From the NCBI GenBank assembly GCA_963808135.1, contig CAWEFA010000123.1, forward strand, positions 1 to 28,806: a stretch of DNA of 28,806 nucleotides. Reading direction: 5' to 3'. The stretch is from CAWEFA01 sp963808135. GTDB lineage: Bacteria > Bacteroidota > Bacteroidia > Bacteroidales > DTGW01. Shown here one piece after another: positions 1 through 7,874 of the stretch. Numbering within the stretch: position 1 is the stretch's first letter; each line of letters opens with the position of its first letter. The translations under genes and the position numbers were made by a program. The notes beneath the pieces were generated by a model that worked only from the letters and a program-made list of their open reading frames with translations, ran no database searches and was not told the origin of the DNA.

Positions 1-49
1 ATTATTTTTTAAGTTTTTTTAGATGTTTGAAAGATTTATCAGATTTAAT

Positions 50-946
50 TTAAAAAACCGAAAAATGGACATAACGTTTCGGGTTCTTTTTTAAATCGTT
101 GATTAAAGTATCGAGATCCGACAAGCTTTTATGAAGATTAAGGTATAATGTATCGTTCGTTATTAATTTTCCAAGGGTTCCCTTTCCCTGATTAATATTG
201 ACAAGTATTTTCCGGGTTTCCATAAGTGTTTGGTTTAATTCTGCAACACTGCTTTTTAGTTTTAAATTTGATAATGTATCTGAAAATGTTTCCAGGTTTT
301 TAATTATAACGCTTACTTTTTTATTGTTTTCTTTTAAGTTTTGCGTCATCGATTCAATATTTTCAAAAGAAGTTTTAATTGGATCAATACTTGATTCTAT
401 AATTTCTGTAGTCATCCTTGCATTTTTAAAAGTTGTACGCAGGTTATGGATTGCCTCTGAATCAAATATTTTTAATATAGCGTTTGACAATGAATCCATT
501 GAATTAAGCAAATGATAAGCTTGTACCTTATAAGGTTCTAATTGCTTGGCAACTGAAATTTCTATATCGCTCTTTAGCGTATCGCCTCCCCGTAAATTAT
601 TATTGTTATCGGAAAATAATATTTCCACTGCCTTTGTGCCTAACAAATCAACACTATATATTCGTGCTGTACTCCCTTTTGGAATTTTAACATTGCTTTG
701 AATTGCTAAAATAACACGCAGTTTTTTCATCGACTTATCTGAAAAGCCAATGCTTCCAACATGGCCTATTTTATAACCTTTAATGAACACTCCGTTTGCC
801 TCTAATAAACCATTTACCTCATCATAAATTACATAGTAATTTTTTGTAGAACTGAAGAAGTTTTTTCCTTTTAAAAAGTTTACCCCCCAGATAACGAAAC
901 CTAAAGCCAGAACTATTATTACACCTATCTTGAGTTCTTTTTTCAT
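50..946 (-). CDS. MCE/MlaD family lipid-transport protein
   Basis: A 298-residue protein with an N-terminal membrane anchor (about residues 7-24, preceded by MKKELK). An MCE domain follows (about 36-115), recognisable by the segment 'GLLEANGVFIKGYKIGHV', and then a long helical, probably coiled-coil tail. This is the usual layout of Bacteroidota MlaD-like proteins, which in the Mla/Mce systems sit in the inner membrane, project into the periplasm and help move phospholipids between membranes. The length suits a single-MCE protein. The ATP-binding and permease partners are not visible, and the gene to its right is divergent. A very good promoter lies about 80 bases upstream of the ATG. The family call is firm; the exact substrate is not shown. 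Confidence 0.85.
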   Translation of the reverse strand: MKKELKIGVIIVLALGFVIWGVNFLKGKNFFSSTKNYYVIYDEVNGLLEANGVFIKGYKIGHVGSIGFSDKSMKKLRVILAIQSNVKIPKGSTARIYSVDLLGTKAVEILFSDNNNNLRGGDTLKSDIEISVAKQLEPYKVQAYHLLNSMDSLSNAILKIFDSEAIHNLRTTFKNARMTTEIIESSIDPIKTSFENIESMTQNLKENNKKVSVIIKNLETFSDTLSNLKLKSSVAELNQTLMETRKILVNINQGKGTLGKLITNDTLYLNLHKSLSDLDTLINDLKKNPKRYVHFSVF

Positions 947-1258
947 ACAAAAGGCAATTTATTAAAATAATATTGTTGCGTTAATAATTATTCAGTTGTT
1001 TTTTTGTTTTATATATGATTTAATTGCAAATATAGAACAAAAAGACTTTCATTCAAATTGTTAAAAAAACAAGATAAATAACTCGTTATTTCAATTGTAT
1101 ATTTAAAATAAGAAGAGTTTCCGGATATTGATTTATTATTCAATGAATGATTATAAAATTAGTTTTCTTTGTATTTCAATAATAAACCCTGAAGAGCTAA
1201 AATACATTATATTAACCTATTATTAATTTTTTATATTTCGTAGCTCCAAAATAAATTA
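947..1258. other. Divergent intergenic region between MCE and TPR genes
   Basis: A very AT-rich 312-base spacer. It holds the minus-strand MCE promoter and a weaker plus-strand candidate, TATATTTC at 1232-1239, seven of eight matches to TAnnTTTG, about 20 bases before the TPR start. I see no small gene or stable RNA in it. Confidence 0.6.
1027..1057 (-). promoter_or_regulatory. Promoter of the MCE gene, TTTG-N19-TATATTTG
   Basis: On the minus strand TTTG (1057-1054) is followed after exactly 19 bases by TATATTTG (1034-1027). This is a perfect match to the Bacteroidota housekeeping promoter (-33 TTTG, -7 TAnnTTTG). The predicted transcript has a leader of about 75 bases before the ATG at 946. 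Confidence 0.75.
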
Positions 1259-3208
1259 ATGAAAAAATTTATAATTATAACTATATTATTCATTAAACCA
1301 ATTATAGCATCCTTTGCACAGTTAAATATTGATTACTGGATGAATACTGGTATTGAAAAAATTAATAAAAATGATAATTTATCTGCATTGGATTGTTTCA
1401 ATACATTAATCAGGTTTGTGCCTGATTTGTCCGATGCATATTGTTTCAGGGCTATTTCAAAGTATAACCTGGGCGATTACAGGGGGGCAATTAACGATTT
1501 CACGGCAGCAATTAAAATAAATCCTGTTTATTCAAATTATTATTTAAACCGTGGCAGGGCAAAGGAAAAGCTTTTCGATTTCTGGGGAGCAAGGGAAGAT
1601 TACAACCAGGCTTTAGATATACGGCCAATAAATATGGATGCATATTTATTCAGGGGAATCAACTCAATTATTTTAAAAAAATACGACGATGCTGTCAATG
1701 ATTTTAATTTTGCTTTAGCCTTGGACAAGAGTAATGCTGACGCTTATCTCATGCGCGCGATTGGCAAACAATATAAAACATTATATGCCGATGCAATGAT
1801 TGACTTTACAAAAGCAATCCAGTTAAACCCCCAAAATGAAGAAGCTTATGTTAGACGAGGAAGAAATCGTTGTGAAATGAAAGATTTCAAAAGCGCCATT
1901 AAAGATTTCGATTATGTATTAGAAATTGATTCTGTGAATTCATTTGCATATTTTAACCGTGCATTAGCCAGGTATGAAATGCAGGAATATGCCGGCGCAA
2001 TGGATGATTATACAAAAGTTATAGAATTAGACCCTGAAAATGACCTGACTTATTACAACAGAGCAGAGCTAAAAGCAAAAGAAGGAGATTATAAAGGAGC
2101 GCTTGAAGATTATAATAAAGTTATAAGGATTAACCCAAACAATGTTTTTACATATTTTAACAGGGCTATTGTTTGGCAGGAGCTGAATAATAATTATAAG
2201 GCTATAGCTGATTATACAACTGCAATAAATTTATACCCTGAGTTTGCAAAAGCCTATCATAACAGGGCAATTGCAAGAAGAAACATAAATGATTTCATCG
2301 GGGCAAATAAAGATTATGAAACAGCTTTAAAGCTTGGAACAAATTACGATAGTACCAGCAAAACAAACAAATTGGATTCAGCAGAACTTATAAAGCGAAT
2401 TGAATTTAAAGCTGATTTTACTGGAGAAAATCCACAAATTGCCAAAATCAGTGAACGTGGTATTTCACCTTGTTTAAATTTCAGGATCAATTTTATTCAG
2501 AACGATTCTGTAAAAATATTTCAATTTCCATTTGTTGAAAATATGCTTAATTTGAATAAACTAAATCTATTAAATGGAAAATTTGCCCTAACCTGCACCG
2601 ATGAGAATCTTCTGCAGGATACGGCTTCATATCTGTCTGATGAATTGCTCAATGTTCCGGTGTTAAAGATTAATGAAACAAAACTATTTTTAAGGGCAAT
2701 AATTCATGCCCAATACAAACATTTCGCAGAAGCTTTGGATGATTATAATAATATTATAAAACTGCAACCTGACTTTATTCTTGCCTATTTCAACAGGGCG
2801 AACACATGTTTTGATATGATTTCATTAATGAACTCGATAAACGAATGTTATAATACCATTTATTTAAATAATAATAACCGGCTTCAGAATATAAAGAAAA
2901 TTACTGTGCCTGATTATAATGTAGTGATATCAGATTATTTGAAGTGTATACAATTAGACTCGACATTTTATTACGCTTATTTTAATTTGGCAAATGCAAA
3001 AATTGAATCAAGAGATTTTGCCGGGGCTATACTGGCCTTTAATAAAGCGCTGGAAATTGAGCCTAAATTTGCAGAAGCTTATTACAATAGAGGCTTGACA
3101 TATATTTACATTAACGAAAAAGAAAAAGGCTGTCTCGATTTAAGCAAAGCAGGCGAATTAGGCATTCAAAAAGCTTATGCAGCTATAAAAAAGCTTTGTA
3201 ATTATTGA
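1259..3208 (+). CDS. Secreted tetratricopeptide (TPR) repeat protein
   Basis: A 649-residue protein with a signal peptide (cleavage likely after 'IIASFAQ', residue about 21). About ten 34-residue TPR units follow up to roughly residue 365, many carrying the pattern 'AYxNRAxAxxxxxDYxGAxxDYxKAIxLxP'. A non-TPR insert of about 100 residues (370-475) holds two cysteines, and further TPR units run to the C terminus. TPR solenoids mediate protein-protein contacts; here the protein would act in the periplasm or at the cell surface. There is no lipobox and no T9SS sorting domain. No partner can be named, because the flanking genes are divergent or convergent and unrelated. The fold and export are well supported; the role is unknown. 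Confidence 0.85.
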   Translation: MKKFIIITILFIKPIIASFAQLNIDYWMNTGIEKINKNDNLSALDCFNTLIRFVPDLSDAYCFRAISKYNLGDYRGAINDFTAAIKINPVYSNYYLNRGRAKEKLFDFWGAREDYNQALDIRPINMDAYLFRGINSIILKKYDDAVNDFNFALALDKSNADAYLMRAIGKQYKTLYADAMIDFTKAIQLNPQNEEAYVRRGRNRCEMKDFKSAIKDFDYVLEIDSVNSFAYFNRALARYEMQEYAGAMDDYTKVIELDPENDLTYYNRAELKAKEGDYKGALEDYNKVIRINPNNVFTYFNRAIVWQELNNNYKAIADYTTAINLYPEFAKAYHNRAIARRNINDFIGANKDYETALKLGTNYDSTSKTNKLDSAELIKRIEFKADFTGENPQIAKISERGISPCLNFRINFIQNDSVKIFQFPFVENMLNLNKLNLLNGKFALTCTDENLLQDTASYLSDELLNVPVLKINETKLFLRAIIHAQYKHFAEALDDYNNIIKLQPDFILAYFNRANTCFDMISLMNSINECYNTIYLNNNNRLQNIKKITVPDYNVVISDYLKCIQLDSTFYYAYFNLANAKIESRDFAGAILAFNKALEIEPKFAEAYYNRGLTYIYINEKEKGCLDLSKAGELGIQKAYAAIKKLCNY

Positions 3209-3390
3209 AAAATAAATGTTAAATAGTATTTAGAAATTTAGTGGAAATTATTCAAAGATAGTTTGCAAAACATTTAAAACTTAAAGATACAAAAGAAAAA
3301 ACTTTTTCAATAGGTAAATATTGACTAATAATTGTTCAGGGGAAAGTATAAGGGTTATCAGAAATTACTTTAAATTTTTTCAGGTTTAGC

Positions 3391-3717
3391 TTATTTAAAA
3401 ACATTTTTACTTTTATTAATCTTTTCGCTAAGGTCAAAATTTTCTTTACTATTTGTATTAAACAAGTCACTGATAGAGGCTAAGTCAAGACTTGCTATTC
3501 TATCTATAAAGCTTATCGTATCGGCAGTTTTGATCCATTTATAATAAGATTCTATTTTGTTAATATTTATCAACATTTTAACTGAGCCATCTGCAGAATA
3601 GAATATTCCTTTGTTAAGTTTAGCTTTTTCAATATTGTTTTTAATTCTCTCATCTTGTGAATATAGTGAAAGATTAAAAACATATATGCTTAGAATAAAT
3701 ATTAAAATCTTTTTCAT
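3391..3717 (-). CDS. Small secreted protein of unknown function
   Basis: A 108-residue protein with a clear signal peptide (MKKILIFILSIYVFNLSLYSQ, cleavage after SQ). The mature part of about 87 residues is hydrophilic, rich in Lys, Asn and Ser, and has no cysteine. It contains 'GIFYSADGSVKMLIN' and 'ESYYKWIKTADTISFIDRI'. I recognise no family. It is monocistronic and convergent with the TPR gene. Two inverted repeats lie 44-110 bases upstream (3761-3784 and 3814-3827) and could be regulatory. The export signal and start argue that it is real rather than a chance frame. Confidence 0.6.
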   Translation of the reverse strand: MKKILIFILSIYVFNLSLYSQDERIKNNIEKAKLNKGIFYSADGSVKMLININKIESYYKWIKTADTISFIDRIASLDLASISDLFNTNSKENFDLSEKINKSKNVFK

Positions 3718-3760
3718 TTTATTTATGGTTTATTAATTTTTACTTTAAACTAAATAAAAG

Positions 3761-3784
3761 GTTAGATATATTTGACTATCTAAC
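3761..3784. repeat. Inverted repeat GTTAGATA-N8-TATCTAAC
   Basis: A perfect 8-bp inverted repeat centred about 55 bases upstream of the small secreted-protein start (3717). It could be an operator or a leader hairpin. No regulator is recognisable from the sequence. Confidence 0.45.
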
Positions 3785-3931
3785 TATTTTTATTTATTAA
3801 CGTTTAAAAAATGATGATAAATATCATTTGCTTAAATGAGGGATATTATTAATTGACATGATTTTTTAAAGATAATTAATGATAATGGAAACGTGATAAC
3901 GAGGAATTTTTATATAGAATGAAATAGTCCC

Positions 3932-3965
3932 AAAAAAATAAAGCCTCGAATTTCTTCGAGGCTTT
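3932..3965 (-). terminator. Intrinsic terminator after tRNA-Asp
   Basis: A perfect 11-bp stem (AAAGCCTCGAA 3940-3950 / TTCGAGGCTTT 3955-3965) with a 4-base loop. On the minus strand it is followed by A and then seven T residues. It lies only five bases past the tRNA 3' end, so it terminates the tRNA transcript. Confidence 0.9.
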
Positions 3966-3969
3966 AAAG

Positions 3970-4043
3970 CGGTCCGGACGGGACTCGAACCCGCGACCCC
4001 GTGCGTGACAGGCACGTATTCTAACCAACTGAACTACCGAACC
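3970..4043 (-). tRNA. tRNA-Asp (anticodon GTC)
   Basis: A 74-base cloverleaf read on the minus strand. The acceptor stem GGTTCGG pairs with CCGGACC (one T-G pair). The anticodon stem CGTGC/GCACG holds the loop CTGTCAC, giving anticodon GTC (Asp). The T arm contains GGGTTCGAGTCCC. The discriminator is G73, a known identity base for tRNA-Asp. CCA is not encoded. The gene stands alone, with its own promoter and terminator. Confidence 0.95.
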
Positions 4044-4119
4044 TTTTTAATTGATTGTTGTCAACTTTAATTTGAATAATAATATCCGATTGTCAACCAT
4101 CAATCGTTTTATAGCGGAG

Positions 4120-4150
4120 CAAAAGTAATTTTATTTTTATTTCTTACAAA
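4120..4150 (-). promoter_or_regulatory. Promoter of tRNA-Asp, TTTG-N19-TACTTTTG
   Basis: On the minus strand TTTG (4150-4147), 19 bases, then TACTTTTG (4127-4120): a perfect Bacteroidota promoter, as expected for a stable RNA gene. The tRNA would be processed from a precursor with a leader of about 70 bases. Confidence 0.75.
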
Positions 4151-4299
4151 ATGTAATAATGAAATATTATAAAACATTCTTTTTAAATCTTTTAATTTGC
4201 AGTTTTTATATTTATTAATATGTAATAACAAAGTGATAAAGCTCTTAACTTTTTGATTGAAAGTATAGATTGCCTATTTTGTAACAAGGTTAATACTTT

Positions 4300-4989
4300 T
4301 TATTTTATAGCTTGTTTAAACTCTTCATATCCTTTAACTCTCAATTTACAAGCTGGGCAGTCGCCGCATCCCCTTCCCCATTCAAATAACGATTCTATTC
4401 CATTATAACAGCTAAGAGTAAGTTTAATAAGTTCTTTTAACTTACCGGCATCATGTGCCATTTCAAAAACCTGGACTTTGTTTTTCCACATCAAAGGAGT
4501 ATGTATGGTAACAGGTCTGTCCAATCCAAGAGACAATTCCAATTGCTTGGCTTTTATATAATTATCCCTGCAATCGGGATAACCGGAATAATCGGTTTCG
4601 CAAGCGCCAATGACAAGGTGTATGTTCTTTTCGCCGTTTCTAAAAGCATGGTTTGAAATTATTGTAAGGAATATCCCATTTCTGTTCGGGACAAAACTGG
4701 CAGGCAAGTGCCCGGCAAGCTGATGCTTCAGATTATGATCGCCTTTATTAATAAGTGTGCTTATTGTTGTGGAACTGAAAAAATTACCTATATCGTAAAT
4801 AATATGCTTAATTTTAAAATGTTTTGCAATTTTTAAAGCATACGATAATTCATTTTTATGACTTTGGCCATAATCAATACTTATAGCTTCAACATTTTCA
4901 AAATTCTGTAGCGCCCATATTAGTGAAACAAAAGAATCCTGACCACCTGATAGAAGAACATAAGCTTTTTCCGCCAGCTTTTTATCCAT
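4300..4989 (-). CDS. queC: 7-cyano-7-deazaguanine synthase QueC
   Basis: This 229-residue enzyme converts 7-carboxy-7-deazaguanine to preQ0 using ATP and ammonia, a step in making the tRNA base queuosine. The N terminus has the PP-loop ATP-binding motif 'LLSGGQDSFVSL', followed by 'ISIDYGQSHKNEL' and the 'PNRNGIFLTI' segment typical of QueC. Four zinc-binding cysteines sit at C194, C208, C211 and C214 ('GRGCGDCPACKLR'). Length is normal for the family. It is a single gene here, with no queD, queE or queF next to it. A good promoter sits 24 bases upstream of the start. It lies beside tRNA-Asp(GTC), one of the four tRNAs that carry queuosine at position 34; the adjacency is probably chance. Confidence 0.93.
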   Translation of the reverse strand: MDKKLAEKAYVLLSGGQDSFVSLIWALQNFENVEAISIDYGQSHKNELSYALKIAKHFKIKHIIYDIGNFFSSTTISTLINKGDHNLKHQLAGHLPASFVPNRNGIFLTIISNHAFRNGEKNIHLVIGACETDYSGYPDCRDNYIKAKQLELSLGLDRPVTIHTPLMWKNKVQVFEMAHDAGKLKELIKLTLSCYNGIESLFEWGRGCGDCPACKLRVKGYEEFKQAIK

Positions 4990-5012
4990 TTTTATTATAA
5001 GTTTTTAAAAGG

Positions 5013-5043
5013 CAAAGTTAATATTACCTTTTAAAGCAGGCAA
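5013..5043 (-). promoter_or_regulatory. Promoter of queC, TTG-N20-TAACTTTG
   Basis: On the minus strand TTG (5043-5041) is followed by 20 bases and then TAACTTTG (5020-5013), matching TAnnTTTG. Its distance to the queC ATG (4989) implies a short leader of about 18-20 bases. Confidence 0.6.
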
Positions 5044-5213
5044 TATTTTAGGGTTTGTAATGATGTCATAAAACAATCTACTGATAAGATAAGCTTTTAT
5101 AGTTGGCAAATTAATTATTATAAATACAGATTGGACAAGATTTAAGAACTTTATAAATAATAATAGGCTTTAAATGCCATATAAATTTCAAGCTTAAATT
5201 TAAAATTAACTTC

Positions 5214-5221
5214 TACATTTG
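5214..5221 (+). promoter_or_regulatory. -7 promoter element TACATTTG very close to a start codon
   Basis: A perfect TAnnTTTG lies six bases before the EamA-transporter ATG (5228), so the transcript would begin at or next to the start codon. I see no convincing -33 TTTG at the right distance. Confidence 0.4.
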
Positions 5222-5227
5222 CCGGCT

Positions 5228-6103
5228 ATGAAAGCACAAATTTATCGTGGTATTTTTCTTCTTATGCTTGCTGAATTATTCTTTGCAGGAGCAACTGTAT
5301 TTGTAAAATTTGCATGCACAAATACTAATATTCCAGCAATAGAAGTTACATTTTCCAGGTTTCTTTTAGGTTTTATAGTTTCAGGGATTGTAATGTATAA
5401 AACAAAAAATTCATTTAAACCGAATAAAACAAAATTGGTAATCTGGAGGGCTGTATTGAACACTGCTGCGCTTATTTTCTTTTTTCTATCGGTGAAACTC
5501 ACAACCATTACAAATTCGAATATGCTAAATATGACATACCCAATGTTTATTTTCCTTTTCACGCCGTTCATTACCAAAGAAAAAATATCAATACTTCATG
5601 GATTATATCTGTTTATAACCATGACAGGAATTTACCTGATAATCCATCCCGATTTTTCGCATATTAACATGGGCGATTGGTATGGCTTATTGTCTGGTAT
5701 TTTTGCAGCTTTGGCAGTGATGACCCTGCGTATGGCACGGGAATTTGATTCTACAATACTTATACTTTTTTATTTAATGGCTATTGGCATGGTAATAAAT
5801 GGTATTTTATTGATACCATTATTTGTATTGCCCAACCAAAAAGAATTCATTTATATAATTATTTCAGCAGTTTTAGGATATACAGGCCAGGTATGCATTA
5901 CCGCCGGTTACAAATACATTGAAGCTGCCAAAGGTTCGCTTATTTCATCTTCGAGGATATTATTTGCAGTTGTTTTGGGAATTGCAGTTTTCTCAGAAAG
6001 CTTAACTTTTAAATGGATAATCGGAGGAATGCTCATAATAATTTCTTTGATTGGAATATCATGGCCAACGATTAAAACAACGAAACAACAGACAGGGATA
6101 TAA
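5228..6103 (+). CDS. EamA/DMT-family permease
   Basis: A 291-residue membrane protein with about ten hydrophobic segments arranged as two homologous five-helix halves (EamA domains, about 7-137 and 148-280). This is the usual layout and length of drug/metabolite transporters in the inner membrane. The N-terminal half has the typical 'FVKFACTNTNIPAIEVTFSRFLLGFIV' type start (FA...T.......RF). The C-terminal half ends 'ISSSRILFAVVLGIAVFSESLTF', the classic EamA end motif. An in-frame TTG at 5219 would add three residues, but the ATG at 5228 is better because the promoter box overlaps the TTG. It is divergent from queC. The substrate cannot be told from sequence. Confidence 0.85.
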   Translation: MKAQIYRGIFLLMLAELFFAGATVFVKFACTNTNIPAIEVTFSRFLLGFIVSGIVMYKTKNSFKPNKTKLVIWRAVLNTAALIFFFLSVKLTTITNSNMLNMTYPMFIFLFTPFITKEKISILHGLYLFITMTGIYLIIHPDFSHINMGDWYGLLSGIFAALAVMTLRMAREFDSTILILFYLMAIGMVINGILLIPLFVLPNQKEFIYIIISAVLGYTGQVCITAGYKYIEAAKGSLISSSRILFAVVLGIAVFSESLTFKWIIGGMLIIISLIGISWPTIKTTKQQTGI

Positions 6104-6174
6104 TAGTGAAACTTTTGGCCGGCTTTTAAAACCAATTTTTATTGAAAAGCAATTCCGATATTAAAAAAACAAAT

Positions 6175-7164
6175 CTATAAATCCCTGATTTCAAGATATA
6201 CCAAAGTCTGGTTCAGCAACTGGTATGCAATTTCACCAAAAGTAATAGGCCCGGTAATATTCCCTGTTTTTTTATTTTCCAATTCCGAATAAAGATAATT
6301 CAGGATACAATTGCATGAAAAAAGAATATTTTGAGTTCCCTCATCAGGGATTAACTCATTAAATTGTTTTATGTAATCGCTCACAGGCGCTGCATGTTTA
6401 TATTTTATTCCCTCAAAAACAGGAGCATAAAAGTTTACTTTTTTTTCTTCTTTGTTTATGCTTTGGAAACTAATATTTATCATAGCCCCGCTATAGTCAG
6501 CCACTAATGGCAATCTAATATCGAGGTTCTTTTTTGTAATATATTCGGCAAAATTTTGTTTTCCACCGTTAATATTAGCGAAAACCGCCTGAAACCCGCT
6601 TTCGGGAAATTCAATAATATCGGCTTCTCCCTGTGAAAATATGTTGATAATATTTATTTCTGCATATTTTTCAACAGGTAATTCTACATGCATTACTACA
6701 GCATTACTATCGCTCATTTTTTTCCCTGAACCATTAAAAGATTTTGCTGTTTTTTTGCCAATATCGTCTAATAAAGTACCCAATATCCAGCCAATTATGG
6801 GCTTTGTCGCGAAACCATTATAATCAGGAGCATTTAATGCAAATGATAAATGTGCATCGCTCATCGCAGGGATAATCAACACACTAAACCCATTATCAAA
6901 TCCATCATTATAAATATTTTCTATTGTTGATTTATCATAGCTCATTAGTTTAATATTTTTAACAAAATCGGGTAATTCATTAATTAAAATATTATTGCTG
7001 GATGACAAACCACCTTTATCGGTCATGAAATAAGGAATTGACCCTCCTATCCAATTACCTTCAGGAAGCTGTTTTAATAATTCTTCATCGCCGGCAAGCA
7101 ATAATTTTTTGCCTTTATTAATAAGGCTGGCAACCTCGTTTAAAGAAAACATTACATTTTTCAT
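6175..7164 (-). CDS. Conserved protein of unknown function (DUF6976-like)
   Basis: A 329-residue soluble protein with no signal peptide or membrane segment. Recognisable conserved stretches are 'LPEGNWIGGSIPYFMTD' (about 53-69), 'SVLIIPAMSDAHLSFALNAP', 'LPLVADYSGAMINISFQ' and 'ILFSCNCILNYLYSELE', the last with a Cys-x-Cys pair near residue 283, and the end 'GPITFGEIAYQLLNQTLVYLEI'. From memory this resembles the family annotated DUF6976, whose Cys-containing C-terminal half recalls FIST-type sensory proteins; I could not check this. It follows a 78-residue gene and a CMD-family gene on the same strand. Its upstream gap holds a tandem hairpin repeat (7213-7290). No function is claimed. Confidence 0.7.
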   Translation of the reverse strand: MKNVMFSLNEVASLINKGKKLLLAGDEELLKQLPEGNWIGGSIPYFMTDKGGLSSSNNILINELPDFVKNIKLMSYDKSTIENIYNDGFDNGFSVLIIPAMSDAHLSFALNAPDYNGFATKPIIGWILGTLLDDIGKKTAKSFNGSGKKMSDSNAVVMHVELPVEKYAEINIINIFSQGEADIIEFPESGFQAVFANINGGKQNFAEYITKKNLDIRLPLVADYSGAMINISFQSINKEEKKVNFYAPVFEGIKYKHAAPVSDYIKQFNELIPDEGTQNILFSCNCILNYLYSELENKKTGNITGPITFGEIAYQLLNQTLVYLEIRDL

Positions 7165-7212
7165 CTTTAAAAATTTAAATTATTTATATTGAAATATTCA
7201 TTTTGCTTTACA

Positions 7213-7290
7213 TGTCATTTTATTTTTCAAAACACCAGATGTTTCATCCGATTATTGTTTACTTTTCAAAGACCAGATATATTTATCCGA
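7213..7290 (-). repeat. Tandem 38-base hairpin repeat upstream of the DUF6976-like gene
   Basis: Read on the minus strand, two direct copies with a 38-base period each contain a 6-bp hairpin: CGGATA-AATA-TATCTG (7289-7274) and CGGATG-AAA-CATCTG (7250-7236). Each is followed by GGT, then a (T)TTTGAAAA tract and an A-rich run. The loop-proximal pair changes from A-T to G-C between copies, so pairing is kept. The tail resembles the 3' end of the larger leader elements at 10226-10327 and 12026-12128. Confidence 0.6.
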
Positions 7291-7333
7291 ATAACTTATA
7301 TGAAGCCATTTTTAAGTAATGCTTATTCCCTTT

Positions 7334-7570
7334 TTATTTTCCTGAAAGAATTAATATATCTTTTTGGGCATTTGGCAAATCTTTATATTTTTGATACAAA
7401 TCATAAATTTCTTTAATAGCATCTTCAACCGTTTCATTTGAAGGAGAAAGTTTTAAAGAAACACGCAATTTTGAAATCAGCATCTTTGCCCCTAAGAAAT
7501 TAAGATCAACTTGTAATTGGTTTGTAAGAAGATTTCTCCAAACAGGATTATTAACATTAGGTAATTCCAT
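7334..7570 (-). CDS. Small conserved-looking protein of unknown function
   Basis: A 78-residue acidic/neutral soluble protein, predicted mostly helical, beginning 'MELPNVNNPVWRNLL' and ending 'LPNAQKDILILSGK'. It has no cysteine, signal peptide or membrane segment, and I recognise no family. It sits between a CMD-family gene and the DUF6976-like gene on the same strand, with gaps of 304 and 169 bases, so they may be co-regulated rather than one tight operon. Upstream are a TAACTTTA box (7607-7600) and an FNR-like palindrome (7653-7678). The normal amino-acid composition and a clean start and stop support a real gene. Confidence 0.6.
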   Translation of the reverse strand: MELPNVNNPVWRNLLTNQLQVDLNFLGAKMLISKLRVSLKLSPSNETVEDAIKEIYDLYQKYKDLPNAQKDILILSGK

Positions 7571-7874
7571 AATAATTAAATTTATTTATTTTCATATTTT
7601 AAAGTTACAGACTTTATTTTAAATTTATAAAAGGATTATCTCACTAACAATATTGATTTATATCATACTATAAATCAAATAGTATAAAATCAGCCGATTA
7701 TATTTAATTAATTATTTTTCCTGTGTTTGTTGTCAATTGCATTGCTCCGTAATTATTGTACAATATATGTGGATTTGCTTTTTCCAAGTGATAGCAATGC
7801 TTTCAATTACTTCAGAAGTTTAAGAAAAAGTTTGAAAAATTTTAAAAAAAAGTATTAATAAAGGTTTAAAAATA
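7571..7874. other. Intergenic region with inverted repeat
   Basis: A 304-base AT-rich spacer. It contains a minus-strand -7-like box TAACTTTA (7607-7600) and a 10-bp perfect inverted repeat TTGATTTATA-N6-TATAAATCAA (7653-7678). The part 7653-7666 (TTGAT-TTAT-ATCAT) matches the FNR/CRP-type consensus TTGAT-N4-ATCAA at nine of ten arm bases. No gene is visible. Confidence 0.5.

Noticed and set aside
198..515. 105-residue plus-strand frame opposite the MCE gene
   Set aside because: It is antisense to a well-supported gene, has a low-complexity hydrophobic composition, and no promoter or family resemblance.
4990..5012. preQ1 riboswitch before queC
   Set aside because: The leader is only about 20 bases, too short for the aptamer, and no C-rich loop with A-rich tail is present.
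5219..5227. TTG start at 5219 for the EamA permease
   Set aside because: It overlaps the -7 promoter box; the ATG at 5228 gives a standard N terminus.
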